Origin: Pseudomonadota bacterium
GTDB taxonomy: Bacteria; Pseudomonadota; Alphaproteobacteria; Acetobacterales; Acetobacteraceae
Length of the DNA stretch: 34,737 bases
Assembly: GCA_021805565.1 (NCBI GenBank)
Contig: JAJZFA010000050.1
Coordinates: forward strand, 1-34,737
Direction of reading: 5' to 3'
Part shown: positions 26,111 through 33,368 of the stretch, piece by piece
How positions within the stretch are numbered: position 1 is the first letter of the stretch
Layout: each line of letters starts with the position of its first letter
Position numbers and translations under genes: made by a program
The notes under the pieces: model-generated
Database searches by the model: none
Told to the model about the DNA's origin: nothing
Seen by the model: the letters and a program-made list of their open reading frames with translations, nothing else

Positions 26111-26938
26111 ATGCGCCTTATCGCCGCCCTCGGTGCACTGCTTTTTACCGTCACGGCGGCTGGCCATCCGGCCGGCGCGGCGAACGCCCCGCCGCCGGCC
26201 GCCACGCCGAATCAAAGCGGCCTGATCGCCCATAAGGCGCTCTACACGCTGACACTGGATACCGCCAAAAGCGGCGACGTGATCGCCGCGCATGGCACGA
26301 TGGGATACGAGGTGACCGATGCCTGCGATGGGTGGGCGGTGCGCCAGCGCCTGACCATGACCGTCACCAACGCCGACGGCCAAGACGTTCAGATGTCGTC
26401 GGATTATGCGACCTGGGAATCGAAGGACGGCCTGAGATTCCGCTATCACATGCGCCAGACCACCGACACCGCCGTCACCAGCCAAACCGATGGCGATGCA
26501 TCGCTGGCCAGCGCGGGCGGCAGCGGCGAAGCGCACTATTCGTCGCCGCACGACAGCACGAGCAAGCTGCCGCCTGGCACGCTGTTCCCCATGGCGCACA
26601 CCGCCGCGATTATCGCCGCCGCCCGCGACAAGAAGCATTTCCTCAGCCTGCCGCTGTTCGACGGCACCGACGACAGCGGAGTCGAGGACAGCTTCATCGT
26701 GATACTCGACTGGAAGCCACCGGCATCGTCGCGGTGGCCGGTCCTGGCACTTCTGCCCAGCACGCTGGTTCATTTGTCGTTCTTCGATCACGGCCCGGCC
26801 GGGGTCACGCCGACTTATGAAGTGACGATGCGGTACTGGGAAAATGGCGTGGCCAACGACATGAAGATGAACTTTGGCGATTTTGTAATGAACGCAAAGA
26901 TGAAAGAATTCGCGCCTCAGCCGCGTCGATGCAAATAG
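26111..26938 (+). CDS. eipB: EipB-family envelope protein (DUF1849)
   Basis: A 275-residue periplasmic protein of the EipB/DUF1849 family, found in alphaproteobacteria and needed for envelope integrity in Brucella. A Sec signal peptide (MRLIAALGALLFTVTAAGHPAGA) is followed by HKALYTLTLDTA, GTMGYEVTDACDGWAVRQRLTMTV and LFPMAHTAAIIAAA. One cysteine in DACDGW and another at the extreme C-terminus (RRCK) match the disulfide pair of EipB. A GCGGAG site precedes the ATG at 26111; an upstream in-frame extension to 26030 is discarded because it would bury the signal peptide. Confidence 0.88.
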   Translation: MRLIAALGALLFTVTAAGHPAGAANAPPPAATPNQSGLIAHKALYTLTLDTAKSGDVIAAHGTMGYEVTDACDGWAVRQRLTMTVTNADGQDVQMSSDYATWESKDGLRFRYHMRQTTDTAVTSQTDGDASLASAGGSGEAHYSSPHDSTSKLPPGTLFPMAHTAAIIAAARDKKHFLSLPLFDGTDDSGVEDSFIVILDWKPPASSRWPVLALLPSTLVHLSFFDHGPAGVTPTYEVTMRYWENGVANDMKMNFGDFVMNAKMKEFAPQPRRCK

Positions 26939-27049
26939 TACCGGGAGGGGGGTCTGACGCCCGCGCGGCGCAAAAATACTTGGCGGAGCGGGCGGAGGTG
27001 CCTAGGCGGGCGAGGATTGTGCATACAGCGAACATGATTATATCATATC

Positions 27050-27090
27050 AACCGGCGGAAAGCAGGAAAGAGTGGTCCTTTCCGCCGGTT
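27050..27090. terminator. 13-14 bp hairpin past the fic 3' end
   Basis: AACCGGCGGAAAG (27050-27062) pairs with CTTTCCGCCGGTT (27078-27090) across a 15-base loop. It begins five bases past the fic stop codon on the minus strand and lies 112 bases beyond eipB on the plus strand, so it can serve as a shared terminator for both converging messages. No strong U-tract on either side. Confidence 0.5.
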
Positions 27091-27094
27091 GGTA

Positions 27095-28147
27095 TCAAAC
27101 AAGACTATACCACGCACCCCGGCCAGCCCCGTGCAAGGTTAAGTGGCCCTGTTCGACCAGCGCCCTCAGATGCGCCTTGATCGTGTTGCGGCTGGAAACG
27201 CTGACCCTGACGGCCTCGGCCATCGTGACCCGGCCATGCTCGCGCGCCAGTTCCAGGATCAGCACCGACAGTTCCGGCATCGTGGCGAGCATAACCCGCT
27301 CGCGCTCCATTTTCTTTTCCAGGCGCTGCTTTTGGCTCCGTAAGGCCCGCAGGAAGAACTCCAGCCAGGGATTCCAGTCCGGTGTCTCTGTCCGGATCGT
27401 CCGCTGCGTCCGCCTGAGCGACAGGTAATAGCCTTCCTTGCTCTGCTCGATCACGCTCTCCAGCGAGCTGTAAGGAACGTAGGCATAGCCCGCACGCAGC
27501 AGCATCAGCGTCGTCAGGATGCGCGACAGCCGGCCGTTTCCGTCCTGGAATGGGTGAATCTCCAGAAAAACCGAGACGAACACCGCGATGACAAGCAGCG
27601 GGTGAAGGCTCCTGTCATTCTCCTTTCCGGCCGCCCACTCCACCAGCCCGGTCATGCGGCGCGGCGTGTCGAACGGCGTGGCGGTCTCGAACACCACGCC
27701 GAGACTCTTGCCGGCTTCGTCGAAGGCTTCGACATTGTTGGGAAGCGTCTTGTAGGAGCCGCGATGCCGCTCATCCTTGGTCGAATGGGCCAGCAGGTCG
27801 CGGTGAAGCTGGCGGATATGGTTCTCCGTTAGCGGAATCGCGTCGTAGGCGCTGAAGATCGTCTCCATCACCCTGGCGTAGCCGGCGACCTCCTGCTCGT
27901 CGCGCGTGGTGAATGAGCCGATGCAGATATTGGCCAGTAGCGTCTCAACCTCCCGGTCGCTCAACCGGGCGCCCTCGATTCGGGTCGAAGAGCCGATGCT
28001 CTCGATGGTAGCGACGCGGCGCAGGCCGGAGAGCCGTTCCGGCGCGATCCGGCCGATCGCCCGCCAGGCGCCCTTGAATTCGTCAATCCCGGCGATCAGC
28101 GCCAGGATTTCGGGCGTGATGCGAAGGGTCGCGGGGTCGAACACCAT
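27095..28147 (-). CDS. Fic-domain protein with C-terminal winged helix
   Basis: A 350-residue Fic protein. The N-terminal inhibitory helix motif SxxxEG is S54-T-R-I-E58-G, typical of class II Fic proteins in which the glutamate blocks ATP. The catalytic loop is H198-P-F-Q-D-G-N-G-R-L-S-R209, complete for AMP transfer. Residues from about 285 on form a winged-helix DNA-binding domain (VTMAEAVRVSVSSRNTIKAHLRALVEQGHLTLHGAGRGAWYSL). The protein therefore probably both AMPylates a target and binds DNA, perhaps its own promoter, which is flanked by direct repeats. No toxin-antitoxin partner is adjacent. It lies in an accessory patch with an HNH remnant and a repeat element. Confidence 0.9.
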   Translation of the reverse strand: MVFDPATLRITPEILALIAGIDEFKGAWRAIGRIAPERLSGLRRVATIESIGSSTRIEGARLSDREVETLLANICIGSFTTRDEQEVAGYARVMETIFSAYDAIPLTENHIRQLHRDLLAHSTKDERHRGSYKTLPNNVEAFDEAGKSLGVVFETATPFDTPRRMTGLVEWAAGKENDRSLHPLLVIAVFVSVFLEIHPFQDGNGRLSRILTTLMLLRAGYAYVPYSSLESVIEQSKEGYYLSLRRTQRTIRTETPDWNPWLEFFLRALRSQKQRLEKKMERERVMLATMPELSVLILELAREHGRVTMAEAVRVSVSSRNTIKAHLRALVEQGHLTLHGAGRGAWYSLV

Positions 28148-28158
28148 GCCATTGCACC

Positions 28159-28222
28159 ATCCATTTACACCCGAATTCTATAGGAAGCGGATTACCGTTT
28201 GTCTATCCATTTTCACCCAATT
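28159..28222 (-). promoter_or_regulatory. fic promoter flanked by direct repeats
   Basis: On the minus strand, TAGACA (28200-28205), 17 bases, then TATAGA (28177-28182) make a good sigma-70 promoter about 30-55 bases before the fic ATG. An 18-19 base direct repeat abuts each side: AATTGGGTGAAAATGGAT (28205-28222) just upstream of the -35, and AATTCGGGTGTAAATGGAT (28159-28177) from the -10 across the likely start site. The copies are 46 bases apart. Confidence 0.6.
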
Positions 28223-28279
28223 AGATTGGGCAGGATGTAAAATGTGCCGAATCATTCGCACCGCACATTGGCGACAAAG

Positions 28280-28505
28280 AACCATTGTCCTAATGAGGGG
28301 TGGTTCCACTGTTCGACCGGGCGGTGTTTCATCCCGCTCAGGAGCGCAACTGCACGTCGATCATATTATTCCGTGGATCCGTTTGGCGGAGTCTCAATCG
28401 CCACCATCATGCCGGACAAGCAACATCAATCGGCAACTCTGGTGCGCAACCGAACCAGACTCCCTGGCCATTGCAAGGATGCACGGACGGTCTCCAACAG
28501 CATGA
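28280..28505 (+). pseudogene. degraded HNH endonuclease fragment
   Basis: One frame reads QLHVDHIIPW (HVDHIIPW at 28353-28376), the hallmark of HNH nucleases, followed later by NINRQLWC, which resembles the usual NLQ-LC segment. The neighbouring frame just upstream reads NEGWFHCSTGR, resembling the DGF-CxxCG zinc/histidine lead-in of the same family. The pieces are in different frames and the second CxxC is lost, so I read this as a frameshifted remnant. No start codon or ribosome site belongs to it. It could be chance, but motif order and spacing fit the family. Confidence 0.42.
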
Positions 28506-28620
28506 CAACGATGATCCGCACGGTGGTGCGGCGAAAGCCGGCCCATCGTCTCCGGCTTGCCACCTGGCTAGGCGAGTCAGGGCGGGCCGGCCGGGTCGAA
28601 CGCCCAGCGCGATCCGGATG

Positions 28621-28738
28621 TTAGGCAACGCTGGCGAATAAGTGCGTCAGCACGCCAGCAAAGTTGCCGTGCAAAACATGAACTTAAGGATTGCCCGACG
28701 CTGCCGCTTGTAGCGATTATTGTCGGGCAATTCCTTAG
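28621..28738 (+). repeat. 116-bp double stem-loop repeat, copy B
   Basis: Second copy. Stem-loop 1 (28624-28668) is fully paired in its GGCAAC, GCTGGC and GTGC arms. Stem-loop 2 (28683-28738) has CTTAAGGATTGCCCGAC against the distal arm with a one-base bulge. TTAG bounds both ends (28621-28624 and 28735-28738). As in copy A, the right-hand TTAG holds the TAA stop codon of the gene on the minus strand, here the MarR regulator. Confidence 0.9.
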
Positions 28739-29145
28739 TGTGTAGCCCTGACCGATTCGCTGCCGGTGCGCGAACGGTTCGGGGCGGGTTCGGCGGTAAT
28801 CCGCAATGTGGACGCGGCATCGCGCAGGATGGTCCGCATTTCGCGCAGGAAGGCCATTCCGGTTGCGGTCCGCTGCACCAGCACGCTGCGGCGATCCAGC
28901 GGATCGGTTTTGCGGCGCACCAGATCGAATTCCGACAGGCGGTCCAGCGCTCGGGTGATGGCCGGTTTCGACACGCCCAGTTGCGCGGCCAGGCCACGCA
29001 CGGTTTGCGCATCGGTTTCCAGATAGCACGTCAGGAAAACGCCGAGTTGCCGAGCGGACAAATCAGGACCGTCGCGCCGGACCAGTTCCACGATAGCGGT
29101 CCGCAGGATGCCGGCCAGACCGTCGCTGACCTCGTTTGTAATCAT
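28735..29145 (-). CDS. MarR-family transcriptional regulator
   Basis: A 136-residue winged-helix regulator. Visible are the dimerising N-terminal helix, the recognition region VRGLAAQLGVSKPAITRALDRLSEFDLVRRKTDPLDRRSVLVQRTATG (helix-turn-helix plus beta wing with the DxRS motif), and the C-terminal helix. The target genes and ligand are unknown; it is the last gene before repeat B, and its stop codon is the edge of that element, so its C-terminal residues may have been set by the insertion. An AGGA-rich ribosome site precedes the ATG. An inverted repeat 99-163 bases upstream is a plausible operator. Confidence 0.87.
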   Translation of the reverse strand: MITNEVSDGLAGILRTAIVELVRRDGPDLSARQLGVFLTCYLETDAQTVRGLAAQLGVSKPAITRALDRLSEFDLVRRKTDPLDRRSVLVQRTATGMAFLREMRTILRDAASTLRITAEPAPNRSRTGSESVRATH

Positions 29146-29169
29146 AATCCTGTACCTTTCCTAAAACAG

Positions 29170-29182
29170 CCGGCCAGGCCGG
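29170..29182. promoter_or_regulatory. palindrome in the marR leader
   Basis: CCGGCC-A-GGCCGG, a perfect 13-base palindrome 24 bases upstream of the MarR ATG. It could be an operator or a leader hairpin. Confidence 0.3.
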
Positions 29183-29243
29183 ATCGAGGCGAAGGCCGCT
29201 GCATAATAGATGTCATGCCGGCGCATTCGTGTCTCGTAACGAT

Positions 29244-29308
29244 GCAGTGTACTAACCGTCCCGTGACCGTACGCGGATAATATTTTTGTAATGCGGTTAG
29301 TATATTGC
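29244..29308. promoter_or_regulatory. long inverted repeat upstream of marR
   Basis: GCAGTGTACTAACCG (29244-29258) and CGGTTAGTATATTGC (29294-29308) are inverted copies matching at 12 of 15 positions (GCA-N3-TACTAACCG) and enclosing 35 AT-rich bases. The two sites bracket the likely promoter of the MarR gene and could bind two dimers. Bases 29309-29438, up to the dinB stop, hold nothing else I can name. Confidence 0.45.
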
Positions 29309-29438
29309 GATATATTTCTTCATCTCCACATCGCCCGCCCAAGAATTCCGCGGTCGCCGCGTGACCCGGTATCCTGCCCGGAATCCGGACAGCGCCGATT
29401 CGGTTCCGTCGCGGAGGGCTGGGTTCCGGCCGGGCCGG

Positions 29439-30692
29439 TTACCGCAGCGAACGGCCGCGAATCACGGCCGCGTCGCCAAACCGTCCGCGCAGCCCATCGA
29501 TGGCCGCCTGCGCCGCCGCCAGCTTTGGCGTGACAGTATCGGCAAGGTCGCCAAGATCGGCGGCCGAACCGGGCATCAGCGGGCTGGCGCCGATCCCGAT
29601 CAACCGGAACGCGGTGCCCACGGCTTCCTTGACCAGCAATGTCCTGGCAAGCCCGAACAGCCTGTCCGGCAAAACCGTCGCCCCGGCCAGACGCGCCGAC
29701 CGGGTGCGCAACGCGAAGCGGGCGGTTTTTAGTTTCAGCACCACGCCACCCGCCGCCAGTTCATGGTCTTTCAGGCGACGCGCCAGTTTTTCGCACAGTC
29801 GCCAGAGATGGCGTTCCAGGTCCGGAACGGCGGACAGGTCGCGATCGAAGGTGGTTTCGGCGCTGACGGATTTGGTCTCGCGGGATGGATCGACGCGGCG
29901 CGTGTCTTGCCCGAGCGCCCGGCGGACCAGGGCGGGACCGTCATCGCCGAGTGTGCGGGCGGCGTCGCGATCCGCCAACGCCTGCAACTGTCCCAGGCGG
30001 ACGATGCCCAGCGTTTCCAGCTTGCGGGCCAAAGCGGGGCCAATGCCGGGCAGCAGGCGAACCGGTTCCGGCGCCAGCATTGCAGCGGCTTGCTGGCCAT
30101 CGATCGCGGTAAATCCACGCGGTTTATCCCGCCCGGCGGCGATTTTCGCCATGAGCCGGTTCGCCGCCAAACCGATTGAAACGGTGACCCCGGCCCGCGC
30201 TTCCACCGTATTGGCAAAGCGCGCCAGCACGACGGCGGGAGACGCGCCATGCAGCGCCCGCGTACCGGACAGGTCCAGCACCGCTTCGTCGATCGACAGC
30301 GGCTGCACCAACGGCGTCAGTTCGCCCATCAGTGCGCGAATCTGGCGCGACGCGGCGACGTATTTCGCGAAATCCGGCTTGATGACCACGGCATCCGGGC
30401 AGGCTTTCAGCGCCTTGAACATCGGCATGGCGCTTTTCACCCCATACATACGGGCGACATAACAAGCGGCGGTCACCACGCCGCGCGTTCCGCCGCCGAC
30501 GATCACGGGACGCGATTGCAACTCCGGGCGGTCGCGTTTCTCGACGCTGGCGTAAAACGCATCGCAATCGATATGCGCGATCGTCAGATCCTCGAGCGCC
30601 CGGTGGTACAGCAGCCGTCTGCCGCCGCAGGCCGGACAGCGCGGCGGGGCCGGGTCCGCGACACAATAACAGTCGCGGCACAGGGATGGCAT
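29439..30692 (-). CDS. dinB: DNA polymerase IV with N-terminal cysteine cluster
   Basis: A 417-residue Y-family translesion polymerase. An N-terminal segment of about 30 residues carries C5, C8, C10, C19 and C22, a probable zinc-ribbon seen in many alphaproteobacterial DinB proteins. The polymerase core has catalytic D42 (AHIDCDAFYASVEKRD), YGVKSAMPMFKALKACP, and the second acidic site PLSIDEAVLDLSG (valine replaces the usual phenylalanine after DEA). Helix-hairpin-helix (LLPGIGPALARKLETLGI) and little-finger regions follow. It starts one base after the ROK-kinase stop, so the two are probably cotranscribed. No LexA box was identified. Confidence 0.92.
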   Translation of the reverse strand: MPSLCRDCYCVADPAPPRCPACGGRRLLYHRALEDLTIAHIDCDAFYASVEKRDRPELQSRPVIVGGGTRGVVTAACYVARMYGVKSAMPMFKALKACPDAVVIKPDFAKYVAASRQIRALMGELTPLVQPLSIDEAVLDLSGTRALHGASPAVVLARFANTVEARAGVTVSIGLAANRLMAKIAAGRDKPRGFTAIDGQQAAAMLAPEPVRLLPGIGPALARKLETLGIVRLGQLQALADRDAARTLGDDGPALVRRALGQDTRRVDPSRETKSVSAETTFDRDLSAVPDLERHLWRLCEKLARRLKDHELAAGGVVLKLKTARFALRTRSARLAGATVLPDRLFGLARTLLVKEAVGTAFRLIGIGASPLMPGSAADLGDLADTVTPKLAAAQAAIDGLRGRFGDAAVIRGRSLR

Positions 30693-30693
30693 G

Positions 30694-31602
30694 TCAGGCC
30701 GGGGGCCACAGCCAGGCAGCGCCGCGCACGCCCGACGAATCGCCATGCCGGTTGCGCAAAACCGGGGTCGCGATCGTGTCGCTGAACGCATGCCCGGGGA
30801 TCAGCCGGGGCAACTCGGTATAAAGATGGTCCATGTTCGAAACGCCGCCGCCCAGCACGATGACGTCGGGGTCGAGGATATCGATCACCACCGCAAGCCC
30901 GCGCGCCAGCCGCCCGGCATGCCGCGCCAGGGCCGCCGCCGCCGCCCGGTCGCCCGCCGCCGCCCGCTGGGGCAGCCCGCTTGCATCGTGCGCGTCCGGC
31001 CCATCGCAATCGCGCGCCAGGGAGGGGCCGGCGAGGTAGGTTTCCAGACAGCCGAGCTTACCGCACCGGCAGGGATGGCCGGGTATTTCGTCGTCGTGGG
31101 GCCAGGGCAGCGGTGTATGACCCCATTCGCCGGCCACGCGGTGCGGGCCTTGATGAACCTTGCCATGCATGACGATACCGCCGCCGCAGCCGGTGCCCAG
31201 GATAACGCCGAACACCATGCCGAACCCGGCGCCGGCCCCATCGGTGGCCTCGCTGAGCGCGAAGCAGTTGGCGTCGTTTTCCACCCGGACCTCGCGCCCC
31301 AGAAGTTCGCCGATATCGCGGTCGAGGCGATGGCCGTTCAGGGCAACGGAGTTGGCGTTCTTCACCAGGCCGGTGGCGGGGCTGATCACGCCGGGAATAC
31401 CGATTCCGACCGTGGCGCCGGTCCCTGTTCGCGATTCGCACTCCCGTACCAAGCCGGCGATCGCCTGGAGTGTTTCCCGGTAGCCGGGCGGGGTGGACGC
31501 CCGCTGGCGCAGCATTTCGGCGCCGCCGGGTCCCAGCACAACGATTTCGATCTTGGTGCCGCCCAGGTCGATGCCGATCCGGTGTTGATTCGCATTATCC
31601 AT
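30694..31602 (-). CDS. ROK-family sugar kinase
   Basis: A 302-residue ROK protein lacking a DNA-binding domain, thus a kinase rather than a repressor. It has the phosphate-binding start GIDLGGTKIEIVVLG, the sugar-binding VENDANCFALSEA, EWGHTPL, and the zinc motif CRCGKLGCLETYL. Likely substrates are fructose, glucose, mannose or N-acetylhexosamine; the sequence does not decide. The ATG at 31602 is preferred to an upstream GTG. The dinB start follows its stop by one base, and tusA diverges upstream with a 173-base gap. Confidence 0.89.
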   Translation of the reverse strand: MDNANQHRIGIDLGGTKIEIVVLGPGGAEMLRQRASTPPGYRETLQAIAGLVRECESRTGTGATVGIGIPGVISPATGLVKNANSVALNGHRLDRDIGELLGREVRVENDANCFALSEATDGAGAGFGMVFGVILGTGCGGGIVMHGKVHQGPHRVAGEWGHTPLPWPHDDEIPGHPCRCGKLGCLETYLAGPSLARDCDGPDAHDASGLPQRAAAGDRAAAAALARHAGRLARGLAVVIDILDPDVIVLGGGVSNMDHLYTELPRLIPGHAFSDTIATPVLRNRHGDSSGVRGAAWLWPPA

Positions 31603-31775
31603 GACGGCTGGCCCTGGTTGGCGGTTCGGCGGCACGGGGGTTCTGGATCGTTTCCGGCTGTCAGCCGGCTAATACGTGCCAGATGCTAGATTGCCGAACC
31701 ATTGCATTGCCCGCAACGACAAACCGTTCCACATGTGGCCTTGCCGAAACACGCGGTCATCCGCATGGTGCCGGC

Positions 31776-32024
31776 ATGACCGAGACGTTGCTCGATGTGA
31801 AAGGCATGAACTGCCCGCTGCCAGTGCTGAAGGCCAACCGTCTCCTCCGTGGCATGGCGCCCGGCCGGCGCCTGCGCGTGCTGGCGACCGACCGGGCAGC
31901 GGTGGGCGATTTCCAAGCGTTCTGCCGCGAAACCGGTCATGCGCTACTGGCGTATAGCGAGGAAGCCGGCGTATTCAGCTTCGTGATCCGCCGCCGCGCG
32001 GACGATCCTGACAAAAAAGGGTAG
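31776..32024 (+). CDS. tusA: TusA/SirA-like sulfur carrier protein
   Basis: An 82-residue TusA-fold protein with the hallmark CPxP motif (KGMNCPLPVLKANRLL). TusA carries persulfide sulfur, in E. coli for 2-thiouridine of tRNA wobble bases, and in other bacteria for broader sulfur relay. The ATG at 31776 begins right before the conserved domain; an in-frame extension upstream is not homologous. The next gene begins five bases after the stop. Confidence 0.88.
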   Translation: MTETLLDVKGMNCPLPVLKANRLLRGMAPGRRLRVLATDRAAVGDFQAFCRETGHALLAYSEEAGVFSFVIRRRADDPDKKG

Positions 32025-32029
32025 CTGAC

Positions 32030-32962
32030 GTGACGACCGCGTTGATCACTCATCCGGCTTGCCTGGAACACGACACCGGCCCGTATCACCCGGAAACATC
32101 CGAACGGCTGCGCGCGGTGCTGGCCGCGCTGGAAACACCTGAATTTTCTGGCTTGCTTCGCGAATTGGCGCCGATAGCGACGGTCGAACAACTCAGCCGC
32201 GTGCATTCGCGCGCCTATGTCGAGGGCATCCTGTCGATCCATCCCGATCTGGGCGAGCCGGTGCAGCTCGATGGCGATACCGTCATGAGTAACGGCAGCG
32301 CCGAGGCCGCGGCGCGCGCCGCGGGGGCGGCCTGCATGGCGGTCGATGCGGTGATGGAAGGCTGGGCGCGCACCGCCTTCGCCGCCGTGCGGCCGCCGGG
32401 CCATCATGCCGAACCCAACCGGCCCATGGGGTTCTGCCTGTTCAATAATGTCGCGGTGGCCGCCTTGCACGCCCGCGCCCGCTGGGGCGTGCAGCGAGTC
32501 GCGGTGGTGGATTTCGACGTGCATCACGGCAATGGAACGCAGGCGATGTTCGCGGCCGATCCGAACCTGTTCTATGCCTCGTCGCATCAAAGCCCCAGTT
32601 TTCCGGGCACCGGCCTGGCCACCGATCGCGGGGTGGCGAACAACATCGTGAACGTGCCGCTGCATCCACGCGACGGCAGCGCCGCTTTCCGCACCGCGTG
32701 GGCAGACATCGTCCTGCCCGCACTGGACCGGTTTGCGCCGGGATTGCTGATCGTGTCGGCCGGTTTCGACGCGCACGCCGCCGATCCGCTGGCGCAGTTG
32801 CGACTGGAAACGCCGGATTTTACCTGGATTACCGAACAACTGGTCGCGGTGGCCGACCGGCACTGCGGCGGCCGGCTGGTTTCGGTGCTTGAAGGCGGGT
32901 ACGATCTGGACGCGCTGGCCGCTTCGGCCGCGGTTCACGTCCGCGCCCTGATGGGCATATAA
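32030..32962 (+). CDS. histone-deacetylase-fold amidohydrolase
   Basis: A 310-residue arginase/deacetylase-fold protein. Catalytic features are the paired histidines of RPPGHHAEPNRPMGFCLFNN, the zinc ligands in VVDFDVHHGNGTQ (D and H), and the third ligand aspartate in VSAGFDAHAADPLAQL. Bacterial members remove acetyl groups from polyamines, lysines or small amides with zinc. It starts with GTG five bases past tusA, within a purine-rich ribosome site, so the pair is probably an operon. In many alphaproteobacteria this gene precedes xseB, as it does here, with repeat C inserted between. Confidence 0.88.
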   Translation: MTTALITHPACLEHDTGPYHPETSERLRAVLAALETPEFSGLLRELAPIATVEQLSRVHSRAYVEGILSIHPDLGEPVQLDGDTVMSNGSAEAAARAAGAACMAVDAVMEGWARTAFAAVRPPGHHAEPNRPMGFCLFNNVAVAALHARARWGVQRVAVVDFDVHHGNGTQAMFAADPNLFYASSHQSPSFPGTGLATDRGVANNIVNVPLHPRDGSAAFRTAWADIVLPALDRFAPGLLIVSAGFDAHAADPLAQLRLETPDFTWITEQLVAVADRHCGGRLVSVLEGGYDLDALAASAAVHVRALMGI

Positions 32963-32981
32963 AACGGGCGCCGATCCCGCG

Positions 32982-33099
32982 TAAGGCAACGCTGGCACAT
33001 AAGTGTGTCAGCACGCCAGCAAAGTTGCCGTGCAAAACATGAGCTTAGGGATTGCCCGACGCTGCCGCTTGTAGCGATTATTATCGGGCAATCCCTAAG
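32982..33099 (+). repeat. 116-bp double stem-loop repeat, copy C
   Basis: Third copy, lying between the deacetylase stop and xseB. Stem-loop 1 is 32985-33029; its inner arm GTGT still pairs with GCAC through a G-U pair. Stem-loop 2 is 33044-33099, where CTTAGGGATTGCCCGA pairs with its distal arm over 16 uninterrupted bases because the end reads CCCTAAG in place of the TTCCTTAG of the other copies. The flanking 4-base repeat is TAAG at both edges (32982-32985 and 33096-33099). Confidence 0.9.
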
Positions 33100-33134
33100 G
33101 CAAATACCGTTCAGTAGCAGCAAAGGCCGCGCAT

Positions 33135-33368
33135 ATGCCAGAAGACGATATCAACACGCTGTCGTTCGAAGATGCCCTGGCCGAACTCGACCAGATCGTC
33201 CGCGGCCTGGAAGGCGGTACGCTGAAACTCGACGCCGCTGTACAGGCGTTCGAGCGCGGCGTTATGCTACGCCGTCACTGCGAGGCGAAACTGGCCGAAG
33301 TCGAGGCTCGGGTCGAAGCCCTGGTCCAGCGCGCCGACGGGTCGCTTGGCACCCGTCCGCTGGAATAA
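33135..33368 (+). CDS. xseB: exodeoxyribonuclease VII small subunit
   Basis: A 77-residue protein of the XseB family: LSFEDALAELDQIVRGLEGGTLKLDAAVQAFERGVMLRRHCEAKLAEVEARVEAL, an all-helical coil. It is the small subunit of ExoVII, which degrades single-stranded DNA together with XseA (not in this window). An AAAGG site precedes the ATG. Its stop TAA is directly followed by the tlyA ATG. Confidence 0.95.
   Translation: MPEDDINTLSFEDALAELDQIVRGLEGGTLKLDAAVQAFERGVMLRRHCEAKLAEVEARVEALVQRADGSLGTRPLE

Noticed and set aside
28623-28738. A minus-strand reading frame of about 38 codons shared by all three repeats (CPTIIATSGSVGQSLSS...)
   Set aside because: It is open only because the element is conserved; substitutions follow base pairing rather than codons, there is no common start codon, and the downstream frames differ.
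169-33099. The three repeats as CRISPR repeats or an attachment-site pair
   Set aside because: They are kilobases apart with no spacer pattern, and the DNA between them is ordinary chromosomal genes without integrase or cas genes.
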